Assembly: GCA_019187185.1 (NCBI GenBank)
Contig: JABAQU010000013.1
Span: 1-60,927, forward strand
Length of the DNA: 60,927 nt
Source of the DNA: Steroidobacteraceae bacterium
Lineage (GTDB): Bacteria > Pseudomonadota > Gammaproteobacteria > Steroidobacterales > Steroidobacteraceae
Direction of reading: 5' to 3'
Positions 1 through 7,648 of this stretch are shown here, piece by piece. Both the position numbers and the translations under genes were made by a program. Within the stretch, counting starts at the first letter, position 1. Each line of letters opens with the position of its first letter. The notes beneath the pieces are model-generated. The model was not told the DNA's origin and made no database searches. It saw only the letters and a list, made by a program, of their open reading frames with translations.

Positions 1-264
1 AACGGGATCATCGGCTCGGGTCAGAACGGCATCATTGGCTCGGGTCAGAACGGGATCATCGGTTCCGGCCAGAACGGGATCATTGGCTCGGGTCAGAACG
101 GAATCATCGGTTCCGGCCAGAACGGAATCATCGGTTCCGGCCAGAACGGAATCATCGGTTCCGGCCAGAACGGCATCATTGGCTCGGGTCAGAACGGGAT
201 CATCGGTTCCGGCCAGAACGGGATCATCGGCTCGGGTCAGAACGGCATCATTGGCTCGGGATCA
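1..264. repeat. 24-bp tandem repeat, 11 units, coding
   Basis: Eleven contiguous 24-bp units start at 1, 25, 49 and so on to 241, with no spacers. Two unit types alternate, distinguished by linked silent changes at codons 5-7 (GGC TCG GGT versus GGT TCC GGC). Units 5-7 are identical to one another, which suggests recent duplication by slippage or unequal exchange. The array continues off the left edge. Confidence 0.95.
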
Positions 265-270
265 AACTAG
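1..270 (+). CDS. 3' end of an octapeptide-repeat (NGIIGSGQ) protein
   Basis: The gene is cut by the left edge; only its C-terminal 89 codons are here. Reading from base 1 gives eleven tandem copies of the octapeptide NGIIGSGQ, the last ending SGSN before TAG at 268-270. The ten preceding 24-base units differ only at third codon positions (Gly GGG/GGC/GGA, Ile ATC/ATT, Gly GGC/GGT, Ser TCG/TCC, Gly GGT/GGC), and every difference is synonymous. That identifies this as the coding frame and argues that the peptide is maintained by selection. A Gly/Ile/Ser-rich 8-residue period would suit an extended secreted or surface repeat structure, but I do not recognise the family. The N-terminus, any signal peptide and any other domain lie outside the window. 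Confidence 0.72.
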   Translation, partial: NGIIGSGQNGIIGSGQNGIIGSGQNGIIGSGQNGIIGSGQNGIIGSGQNGIIGSGQNGIIGSGQNGIIGSGQNGIIGSGQNGIIGSGSN

Positions 271-633
271 CGATCATTCGCAACGTAGTTGCGACACAAG
301 TTGCGACTGCTGAACTGTCGGCGAGCATTTTCAATAGCCCTACCCGGCGTCATTGTGGAGCCATTTGCGCAATGACGGCACCGCCACATCGATCTCCAAG
401 CTCGCCCCAGAACATTTGATCGCTAAAGGCGCGCAACGCACTTAACCTCGATTTGCGCGTTGACTTAATAGTCGGCATAGGGCAGAAGCGAGAAGCACAC
501 TAGAGCCCTACATACTACATTGCCGACTGAATCAAGCCTCAAGCGCAGGAGGGCCCAATGCGGCTCTCGCACCAAGCGCCATGCGAACCCCAAACCGATC
601 AAACCAAGAGAGATCGTTCTAGCAGAGGTCGCC
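271..633. other. 363-bp intergenic stretch with two inverted repeats
   Basis: No convincing gene was seen. The base composition drops here toward that of the following DUF6502 genes. A short hairpin (CGCAAC GTA GTTGCG, 279-293) lies just behind the stop codon of the repeat gene, without a T tract, so a terminator role is uncertain. A second inverted repeat has 8-bp arms at 348-355 and 370-377 (CGTCATTG / CAATGACG). An in-frame TTG at 520 could extend the next gene upstream, but it has no good ribosome binding site. Confidence 0.55.
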
Positions 634-1407
634 ATGGCACCGCTGCTAAAGCAAGTAGCTTCACTCGCTGTACGCTTCGGAATCACTCCGCGCGATATAT
701 CCGAGATCCTAAGGCGTGATTGCGTGCGCGAGGCAGCGCGACTCGCCACTCTTGGTAATGGACGTGTCAACTTTTCCCGTGTTGCGGTAATTACGGGACT
801 TTCACGAGTCGCAGCAAGACAACTTCTTACCGCTGCGCCGCAAACAGCCAACGCTGCCATGGCAACGTCGCAACGAGCGTGGCGGCTCATTTCTGCATGG
901 ACCCACGACTCACGCTTTTCAAACAATCGTGGTGAACCGCGTGCTCTACATCTACGAAGTGCTCCAGGATCATTTGGCGAGCTCGTGCGATCCTATTGCG
1001 GCGACGTGCCAGTTAGGGCAGTCCTTAGTGAGCTAAATAGGATTGGTGCGATCGAGATCTCAGCGTCTCAAGTACGTCTAAAAAGAGATCTCCCACGCAA
1101 GATGCGTCATGACATATCAAGTGCAAGAAAGGTTCTAGCGGCTGCTGGAGACATCTTGCAGCAATTTGGTGCTCCCTCAACAGTCACTCCGCCAACACAT
1201 CGAACCACAACCGTAACTGTACGAAATGATGCGGATATCCCGGTTCTTCTTCGCCAAATCGACTCGACGATCGAGGCTGCCCTCGAAGCCGTCAAGGCTC
1301 TTGGCAGACATCCGGTAACCAGAGGGCGCCATAGAAAGTCAGCGAAAGCACAAACAATAGATGTTTCCGCACTTGTTACAACACGCTTGAGGGCGGCCCA
1401 TGAATAG
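634..1407 (+). CDS. DUF6502 family protein (first of a pair)
   Basis: This is a 257-residue protein of unknown function resembling the DUF6502 family. Visible hallmarks are an N-terminal helical part (LLKQVASLAVRFGITPRDIS), a helix-turn-helix-like stretch (NFSRVAVITGLSRVAARQLL, about residues 46-66), a W..DSRF..N.GEPR segment, and a winged-helix-like stretch around GDVPVRAVLSELNRIGAIEI. I chose ATG 634 because AGAGG lies 5 bases upstream and the family's conserved region starts there; a TTG at 520 would add 38 poorly structured residues. The gene overlaps the next one by 8 bases, so the two are probably translated together. GC is close to half, far below the neighbourhood, suggesting recent acquisition. 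DNA binding is an inference from the fold only. Family assignment is from memory of its motif pattern. Confidence 0.7.
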   Translation: MAPLLKQVASLAVRFGITPRDISEILRRDCVREAARLATLGNGRVNFSRVAVITGLSRVAARQLLTAAPQTANAAMATSQRAWRLISAWTHDSRFSNNRGEPRALHLRSAPGSFGELVRSYCGDVPVRAVLSELNRIGAIEISASQVRLKRDLPRKMRHDISSARKVLAAAGDILQQFGAPSTVTPPTHRTTTVTVRNDADIPVLLRQIDSTIEAALEAVKALGRHPVTRGRHRKSAKAQTIDVSALVTTRLRAAHE

Positions 1408-2239
1408 ACTCGGCGCGTCATCAACTAACATCCAGCGAAACGACCGTGGCGCTAACGCGATCTACCGGGATCACTTGGTCAGCTACTATGAAGACATTTT
1501 ATTGACACTCTTCGTATTCATGTTGAAAGACAGGGCGCGAAAGAGCGAAGTGCGAGGCATCGTTGAACGACAGCTGCAGGAGGCGGAGCAATTTATATCG
1601 CGCACACGTTGTGTGAGACATGCCAATTCAGGGGTCATGGGTGCAGTGCTCCACCACTGGTACAGAAACTACAACTACTTGGACAGAGAACAACTGCCGC
1701 GGGCGGTGCGACTTCACGGCCGTGCGCCGAGTGTGGCAGCGCTTGTGCGCTCTCAGGACAAGCGTCTAAACGCAGACGGTGTTGCTGACGAAATGGTGCA
1801 ACTGGGGCTCTTAAGAAGGATCTCCAAAGCTCACTACCTCCCAGTCGCTAGGGTTGCGACCATACGACGACTTACGCCTGCGCTTATAGACCACGTGGCC
1901 CGTTCACTGGAGCGCCTCTTGGCTACTGTAAACTTCAATACACGGGGAGCTGAGAACAAGAGGAGCCTAATCGAGCGCACTGCCTTTGTTCATGACCTCC
2001 CGGCACGAGAAGCGCGGGCCTTTAGGGCCTTTGCGCAGCGGCAGGGATCTGCGTTCTTAGCAAATGCCGACGAGTGGTTAGAGTCCCGTCGTGCGCCGAG
2101 AGACTCTCGTGCAAAGGGTCCACTTATTCGTGCCGGTATTCATGTGTATGCGTTCGAAGAAAGGGCCGAGAGAGGGCCCAAGAAGCGCGCAGCAACAGAC
2201 CCTAATTCTTCAGCCCGTCGCGCAACTCCCGCCGGATGA
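1400..2239 (+). CDS. DUF6502-like protein (second of a pair)
   Basis: This 279-residue protein resembles the C-terminal two thirds of DUF6502 proteins: a W.RNYNYLD segment, PSVAALV, a winged-helix-like part ending in HYLPVARV, then LTPALIDHVARSLERLLATVNFN, and an FR.FA.RQG.AFL....EWL tail. Its N-terminal part (about residues 1-75) differs from the first protein. ATG 1400 overlaps the upstream stop by 8 bases and has GAGG a few bases upstream. The 3' end overlaps convergent fadD by 38 bases. The last roughly 20 codons read fadD DNA antisense and look unstructured, so the original end may have been replaced. It shares the low GC of its partner. The two are divergent paralogues that may form a heteromeric regulator; function is unknown. 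Confidence 0.62.
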   Translation: MNRLGASSTNIQRNDRGANAIYRDHLVSYYEDILLTLFVFMLKDRARKSEVRGIVERQLQEAEQFISRTRCVRHANSGVMGAVLHHWYRNYNYLDREQLPRAVRLHGRAPSVAALVRSQDKRLNADGVADEMVQLGLLRRISKAHYLPVARVATIRRLTPALIDHVARSLERLLATVNFNTRGAENKRSLIERTAFVHDLPAREARAFRAFAQRQGSAFLANADEWLESRRAPRDSRAKGPLIRAGIHVYAFEERAERGPKKRAATDPNSSARRATPAG

Positions 2240-3869
2240 TCTTGCCCACATTGGACTTCGGGAGGGAATCGCGGAAATAGACGTGCTTAGGCACCTTGTA
2301 TCCGGTGAGTGACTCGCGCATGAAGGAGATCAGCGCGTCTTCCGTGAGCGACGGGTCCTTGCGTACCACGAACAGCGCGACGACCTCGCCCGCACGCTCG
2401 TCCGACTGCGCGACCGCTGCCGCTTCGAGTACCCCCGGATGGGTTACCGCCACGCCCTCGACCTCGTTGGGGTACACGTTGAAGCCCGACACGAGAATCA
2501 TGTCTTTCTTGCGGTCTTCAATATACGTGTAGCCCGCCTCGTCCATGCGCCCGACGTCTCCGGTGCGCAGCCAGCCGTCCGGCAACATCACCTTCGCCGT
2601 CTCGTCCGGCCGATTCCAGTAGCCTCGCATCACTTGCGGGCCGCGTACGCAGATCTCGCCGATGGCGCCGATCGGCAGCGCGGCGCCGGCGTCGTCGCGG
2701 ATCGATATCTCGGTCGACGAGACCGGCAAGCCGATCGAGCCGTTGAACCTGCCGGCGCCGATCGGGTTCATCGCCGCGATCGGCGACGTTTCGGTCAGTC
2801 CCCAGCCCTGGCTCAACACGCATCCGGTGGCTGCCTGCCACTTTTCGGCAACCGCCGCCTGCACCGCCATGCCGCCGCCCACCGTGCCAAAGAGTTTGCT
2901 GTGATCCAGCGTCTCGAAGCCCGGCGTGTGCAGCAGGGCGTTGAACATCGTGTTCACGCCCATGAACAGGTTGGGGGGGTACTTCCGCAAGCTGGCGACG
3001 AATCCCCTGAAATCGCGCGGATCCATGATCATGATGCCGCGTGCGCCGAGCTCCATGAACATCAGCGCATTCGCCGTCAGCGAAAAGATATGGTAGAGCG
3101 GCAGCGCGATGACGTAGGTGGCGCGTTCGGGCATTTTCGAGCCGAACCACGCCTTTCCCTGCATCACGTTCGCGACCATGTTCCGGTGCGTCAGTGTGGC
3201 GCCCTTCGAGACACCGGTCGTGCCGCCCGTGTACTGCAGGAACGCGATATCGTCCGGTCCGACGGTGACGGGCTGCAGTGCGAGGTGCCGCCCTTCCGCG
3301 AGCAGCTTGCCGAAGCGCAGTGCGCCCGCGATGTGCCACGCCGGCACCTTCCTGCGCACGTGTCGTACCACGAAGTTGACCAGCGCGCTCTTGATTCCGC
3401 CGAGCAGTTCGCCGACGGAGGTCACGATCACGGCCTGCAGCGTCGTCGTCGGCAGCGCCTTTTGCACCACGTGCGCGAAGTTCTCGAGCACCAGAATGAT
3501 CCGGGCGCCGGAATCGTTGATCTGGTGCTCGAGCTCGTGCGCTGTGTAGAGCGGGTTGACGTTCACGACAGTGAGGCCCGCGCGCAGGGCACCAAACATG
3601 GCGATCGGATACTGGAGCACGTTCGGCAGCATGATCGCGATGCGCGTGCCGGGGCGCGCGCCGGCCTTCTGCTGCAACCATGCGGCAAACGCTGCGGACT
3701 CCCGCCCGAGCTCGCCGTAGGTCATCGCGCGGTCCATCATCACGTACGCATCGCGATCCGCGTACCGGGCGCAATTGCGCTCTGCGAACTCCTTCAACGA
3801 GCTGTACTCGGAGGGATTGATCTCCGCCGGGACATCGGCCGGGTAGGACTTCAACCAGTACTTGTCCAC
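2202..3869 (-). CDS. fadD: Long-chain fatty acid--CoA ligase FadD
   Basis: This acyl-CoA synthetase activates long-chain fatty acids to CoA thioesters using ATP, at the inner face of the membrane, feeding beta-oxidation and phospholipid synthesis. At 555 residues it matches E. coli FadD (561). The N-terminus (YPADVPAEINPSEYSSL) follows FadD closely. The AMP-binding loop YTGGTTGVSKG is at about 213-223, followed by GWGLTETSP, then the WLRTGDVG and DRKKDMILVSGFNVYP motifs of the C-terminal domain. It is transcribed toward the DUF6502 pair and overlaps its end by 38 bases. The gene lies beside tesA, another acyl-chain enzyme, 23 bases away and on the same strand, so co-transcription is likely. 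Confidence 0.93.
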   Translation of the reverse strand: MDKYWLKSYPADVPAEINPSEYSSLKEFAERNCARYADRDAYVMMDRAMTYGELGRESAAFAAWLQQKAGARPGTRIAIMLPNVLQYPIAMFGALRAGLTVVNVNPLYTAHELEHQINDSGARIILVLENFAHVVQKALPTTTLQAVIVTSVGELLGGIKSALVNFVVRHVRRKVPAWHIAGALRFGKLLAEGRHLALQPVTVGPDDIAFLQYTGGTTGVSKGATLTHRNMVANVMQGKAWFGSKMPERATYVIALPLYHIFSLTANALMFMELGARGIMIMDPRDFRGFVASLRKYPPNLFMGVNTMFNALLHTPGFETLDHSKLFGTVGGGMAVQAAVAEKWQAATGCVLSQGWGLTETSPIAAMNPIGAGRFNGSIGLPVSSTEISIRDDAGAALPIGAIGEICVRGPQVMRGYWNRPDETAKVMLPDGWLRTGDVGRMDEAGYTYIEDRKKDMILVSGFNVYPNEVEGVAVTHPGVLEAAAVAQSDERAGEVVALFVVRKDPSLTEDALISFMRESLTGYKVPKHVYFRDSLPKSNVGKIIRRELRDGLKN

Positions 3870-3892
3870 GCGCCCTCCGCGATATCGGGGTT

Positions 3893-4507
3893 CTACAGGA
3901 GCGGCCGCAGCGCAGGCCAGGCCGTATCGAGCAGCAACGGTTGCGCCGCTGCGGCCGGGTGCAGCCCGTCCGACTGCATCAGGCGGCTGTCGAGCGCCAC
4001 CTTCTCCATGAAAAAGGGCACGAGCGGCACGCGAAACCGGCTCGCAAGATCCGCATACATGCGCTCGAAGCCTTCGGTGTAGCGGACGCCATAGTTGGGA
4101 GGGATGCGCATGCCGAGCAGCAGCACTTTCGCTCCGCTCGCCTGTCCGGCTTCGATCATGTCGGCGAGGCTGTGGCGCGAGACCTCGAGCGACAGGCCCC
4201 GCAGCCCATCGTTCGCGCCGAGCTCGAGCACGAGCACCGACGGCCGGTGCAGCGCGAGCGCACGGGGCAGGCGCGCATTGCCGCCGCTGGTCGTCTCGCC
4301 GCTGACGCTGGCATTCACTACCTGGTAACCGTAACCTTCGCTCGCGAGCCGCTTCTGCAGGAGGGCGACCCAGCCTTCCCCGGCCTTGAGTCCGTAGCCC
4401 GCGCTGATGCTGTCGCCGAACACGAGGATCGTGCGGTCGGCAGCGTGTGTCGCAGGCGGTACCGCGAACAGAAAGAGGACAATGAGCGTTCTGAAGGCCG
4501 AAAACAT
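3893..4507 (-). CDS. tesA: Periplasmic SGNH esterase/thioesterase I (TesA)
   Basis: This arylesterase/acyl-CoA thioesterase/lysophospholipase hydrolyses ester and thioester bonds in the periplasm. It has 204 residues with a clear signal peptide (hydrophobic core LIVLFLFAVPP, likely cleavage after ATHA at 22). SGNH blocks are present: GDSISAGYG with nucleophile Ser33, the Gly block VSGETTSGG, GANDGLRG, and the His block SDGLHP. I chose ATG 4507 because it gives the signal peptide; longer in-frame extensions run antisense through ybbA. That start lies 26 bases inside the divergent ybbA gene, so the two 5' ends overlap head to head. The tesA / ybbA-ybbP order is the same as in E. coli. Confidence 0.9.
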   Translation of the reverse strand: MFSAFRTLIVLFLFAVPPATHAADRTILVFGDSISAGYGLKAGEGWVALLQKRLASEGYGYQVVNASVSGETTSGGNARLPRALALHRPSVLVLELGANDGLRGLSLEVSRHSLADMIEAGQASGAKVLLLGMRIPPNYGVRYTEGFERMYADLASRFRVPLVPFFMEKVALDSRLMQSDGLHPAAAAQPLLLDTAWPALRPLL

Positions 4508-5144
4508 CAGCAAGGAGGTTACCAGTCCCGAAGGTCCACTGACCATCGTGTGCGATGTATCACTCGAGATTGCGGCCGGAGAGTCGGTGGCGATCGTGGG
4601 GCCGTCGGGTGCGGGGAAGTCGACCTTGCTTGCGCTGCTCGCGGGCCTCGATGTACCGACCACGGGGCGAGTGCTGCTTGCCGATGCGGATCTCACTGCG
4701 CTCGACGAGGACGGACGTGCGCGCCTGCGCGCCGAGCGCGTCGGCTTCGTCTTCCAGGCCTTCCACCTGATCCCGGCGCTCACTGCGCTCGAGAACGTGA
4801 TGCTGCCGCTCGAGCTCGCCGGCCGGCGTGACGCGCGCGCCGAGGCAACGCAGACCCTCGGGCGCGTCGGGCTCGGCACGCGTACCGGTCACTATCCGCG
4901 CCAGCTGTCGGGTGGCGAGCAACAACGGGTCGCGCTGGCGCGTGCGTTCGTGACACGCCCCGCCGTGCTCTTCGCCGATGAGCCGACCGGCAACCTCGAC
5001 GCCGCAACCGGCACGCGGGTGTGCGACCTGCTGTTCGAGATGAATCGCGATCTGCAGACGACCGTGGTCCTCGTGACCCACGACCATGTGCTCGCGGGCC
5101 GCTGTGCGCGCGCGCTGCACATGGATGCTGGGCGTCTCGTCTGA
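4482..5144 (+). CDS. ybbA: ABC transporter ATP-binding protein YbbA
   Basis: This is the ATPase subunit of a MacB/LolCDE-type (mechanotransmission) ABC system. Its 220 residues carry Walker A GPSGAGKST, Q-loop FQAFHLIPALT, signature LSGGEQQRVALARA, Walker B VLFADEPTGNLD and the switch His in VTHDH. ATG 4482 is preceded by a purine-rich GAAAGAGGA. It overlaps the divergent tesA start by 26 bases. The next gene, ybbP, begins within about 8 bases of its stop, and the pair is expected to work together as in E. coli. The substrate of YbbAP is not settled from sequence. Confidence 0.9.
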   Translation: MSVLKAENISKEVTSPEGPLTIVCDVSLEIAAGESVAIVGPSGAGKSTLLALLAGLDVPTTGRVLLADADLTALDEDGRARLRAERVGFVFQAFHLIPALTALENVMLPLELAGRRDARAEATQTLGRVGLGTRTGHYPRQLSGGEQQRVALARAFVTRPAVLFADEPTGNLDAATGTRVCDLLFEMNRDLQTTVVLVTHDHVLAGRCARALHMDAGRLV

Positions 5145-5152
5145 GGCTCCGG

Positions 5153-7648
5153 GTGCGCGCGCTCGCCATTGCACTCCGTGCCCTGTCGCGCGAATGGCGC
5201 TCCGGCGAGCTCGGCGTGCTTCTGCTCGCGCTCGCGATTGCGGTATCGGCGCTGACGGCAGTCGGCTTCGTCGTCAGCCGCGTGAGCGCCGCCGTCGATC
5301 TGCAGGCGAGCGAAGTGCTCGCGGCCGACCTGCGACTCGAGTCACCCTCGCCGCTGGCGGAGGGCTACCTGGCCGAGGCGCATCGTCGCGGGCTTGCCAC
5401 CGCGACCAGTATTGGCACCTTGTCGGTCGTGTTTCATGGCGACGCATCGCAATTGACCGCCGTGCGTGCGGTCAGCGACGCGTATCCATTGCGCGGTGTG
5501 GTCACGACTGCGGCCAGCGCGTTCGGGACTCCGACACCGGCCCACGGCATACCGGCGCCCGGGGAGGTATGGGCGGAGAGCCGCCTCCTCGCGACGATCG
5601 ATGCGAGTGTGGGCGACGACGTATCGATCGGTGCGGCGCAGCTGCGCGTGAGCCGGGCTCTCGTGTCGCGTCCCGACCAGGTATCGTCCTTCGCGGAACT
5701 TGCGCCGTCGCTGTTGATGAACACAGCGGACCTCGATGCAACGCAACTCATCCAGCCGGGCAGCCGCGCACGCTATGCGCAGCTCTACGCGGGCAACCGC
5801 GATGACATCGCGGCCTTCAAGTCATGGCTCACCGCGCACAAGCAGCGAGGCGAGCGCGTGCTCGACATTTCCGAGTCGAGTCCGCAGGTGAAAAGCGCGA
5901 TCGACCGTGCGGGCCGCTTCCTCAGCCTGGCGAGTCTCGTCGCGGTCCTGTTGTGCTCGATCGCAGTCGCGATGGCAGCGCGACGCTATGTGCAGCGCCA
6001 CCTCGACACGGTCGCACTGATGAAGACACTCGGCGCGACGCGCGCGTTCACGCTGGCCGTGAGCCTCTCGCAACTGGCGCTGATTGCGCTGATCGCGGCC
6101 GGCATCGGTGCCGCCGCAGGTTATGTGGCGCAGGCCTGGCTCGTGTACGCACTGCGCGGCCTGCTCGCGGTCACGGTGCTGCCGCCGCCGAGTCTTGTGC
6201 CCATCGCGCTGGCGATCATCACCGCGATGGCAGTCCTGGCAGGCTTCGCGCTGCCACCGCTGCTGCAGCTGGCCCGGGTTCCGGCGATTCGCGTGCTGCG
6301 CCGGGACGTCGGCCCGCCGCCGCTCGGCGTCTGGCTCGCTTTCTGGCCTGCCGCAGTCGCGATCATCGGCCTCGTCGGGTGGGTCGTGCGCGATACGTGG
6401 CTGATGGCCGGGTTCGTGCTCGGCCTCGCCGCCTTCCTCGTGGTGCTGGCGCTCGGCGGCCTGCTGCTCGTCCGGGTCACCGGCGCGATGCGCGGCCGCG
6501 TGGGCGTCGCCTGGCGCTACGGCATCGCGAATCTCGCGCGCCGCCGCGCCGAGAGTGTCGTGCAGGTCGTCGCATTCGGCCTCGGCATCATGGTGCTGCT
6601 GCTGCTCGCGCTCGTGCGCCGCGACCTGCTGGAAGACTGGCGCGCGAGCCTGCCTGCGGGCGTGCCGAATTTCTTCTTCATCAACATTCCGCCGGACGAG
6701 CGCGACGAGTTCCTGGCTGCACTGAAGGACGCGGGCGGCGAAGCCACCCGCGCGCTGCCGATGATTCGCGGGCGCATGACCGCGATCGATGGCCGCGCTC
6801 TGGATGCGCTCGCCTATCCGCGCGAGGACGGCGAGGGTTTCGCCAATCGCGAGCAGAACCTCACCTGGACGATGGATCTCGGCGCGGACAACAGGATTGT
6901 CGCGGGCCGCTGGTGGCGCGCGGAGGATGTCGGGCGACCGCTCGTGTCGATCGCCACCGAGTATCGCGATTCGGTAGGGATCGGGCTCGGCGATCGCCTC
7001 ACCTTCGATGTCGCGGGCGAGTCCTTCACTGTCACGGTGGCGAGCATTCGCGAAGTTCAGTGGGACAGCTTCCAGCCCAACTTCTTCCTCGTGTTTCCGC
7101 CGGGCCTGCTCGATGCGACGGCCGGCACCTGGATGACGAGTGCGTACTTTCCTCCCGGCGCGCCGCGCCCGATGGCGCAGCTCGTCAAGCGCTTTCCGAG
7201 CGTGTCGGTGTTCGATCTCGACGGCATCCTGGCCCAGGTGCGCGGCGTGATCGACAAGGCGGCGGTGGCGGTGCAGAGCGTGTTCATGTTCACGCTCCTC
7301 GCCGGGCTCACGGTACTGCTCGCAGCCGTGCAGGCGAGCCGCGACGAGCGTCGCTTCGAGAGCGCGATGCTGCGCACGCTCGGCGCGAGCCGGCGTACGG
7401 TGCGTGCCGGGGTGCTCGCCGAGTTCCTCACGCTCGGGGCGCTCGCGGGGCTGCTCGCCGCCGCCGGGGCGAGCCTCGCCGGCTACCTCGTGGCGAAGCA
7501 CGTGCTCGATGTCCGCTACAGCTTCGACGCACTCGTGTGGCTCTGGGGGCTTGCCGCCGGCGCTGTTCTCGTCGCCGGCGGCGGCTGGCTCGCGACGCGC
7601 GCCGTCGTCCGGCAGTCGCCTCTCCTGGCCCTGAGGGGTGGAGGATGA
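5153..7648 (+). CDS. ybbP: ABC transporter permease YbbP (FtsX-type)
   Basis: This large inner-membrane permease partners YbbA. From GTG 5153 it has 831 residues, near the E. coli size. The N-terminus (LSREWRSGELGVLLLALAIAV) matches the YbbP start: a short cytoplasmic segment then the first membrane helix. A long periplasmic domain precedes one FtsX block (about residues 255-385). A second membrane bundle and periplasmic domain follow, then a C-terminal FtsX block (VFMFTLLAGLTVLLAAVQASRDERRFESAMLRTLGA region). GTG 5153 has GAGG about 6 bases upstream and lies 8 bases past the ybbA stop; a CTG at 5141 is a less likely alternative. The stop overlaps the next start. Confidence 0.87.
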   Translation: MRALAIALRALSREWRSGELGVLLLALAIAVSALTAVGFVVSRVSAAVDLQASEVLAADLRLESPSPLAEGYLAEAHRRGLATATSIGTLSVVFHGDASQLTAVRAVSDAYPLRGVVTTAASAFGTPTPAHGIPAPGEVWAESRLLATIDASVGDDVSIGAAQLRVSRALVSRPDQVSSFAELAPSLLMNTADLDATQLIQPGSRARYAQLYAGNRDDIAAFKSWLTAHKQRGERVLDISESSPQVKSAIDRAGRFLSLASLVAVLLCSIAVAMAARRYVQRHLDTVALMKTLGATRAFTLAVSLSQLALIALIAAGIGAAAGYVAQAWLVYALRGLLAVTVLPPPSLVPIALAIITAMAVLAGFALPPLLQLARVPAIRVLRRDVGPPPLGVWLAFWPAAVAIIGLVGWVVRDTWLMAGFVLGLAAFLVVLALGGLLLVRVTGAMRGRVGVAWRYGIANLARRRAESVVQVVAFGLGIMVLLLLALVRRDLLEDWRASLPAGVPNFFFINIPPDERDEFLAALKDAGGEATRALPMIRGRMTAIDGRALDALAYPREDGEGFANREQNLTWTMDLGADNRIVAGRWWRAEDVGRPLVSIATEYRDSVGIGLGDRLTFDVAGESFTVTVASIREVQWDSFQPNFFLVFPPGLLDATAGTWMTSAYFPPGAPRPMAQLVKRFPSVSVFDLDGILAQVRGVIDKAAVAVQSVFMFTLLAGLTVLLAAVQASRDERRFESAMLRTLGASRRTVRAGVLAEFLTLGALAGLLAAAGASLAGYLVAKHVLDVRYSFDALVWLWGLAAGAVLVAGGGWLATRAVVRQSPLLALRGGG

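Noticed and set aside
1-264. Possible CRISPR array
   Set aside because: The direct repeats are contiguous with no spacers and encode a regular peptide.
35-313. A 92-codon open frame (MARVRTGSS repeats) over the left repeat array
   Set aside because: Differences between repeat units are silent in the frame starting at base 1 but not in this one; the 24-bp period keeps all frames open, so this is a shadow.
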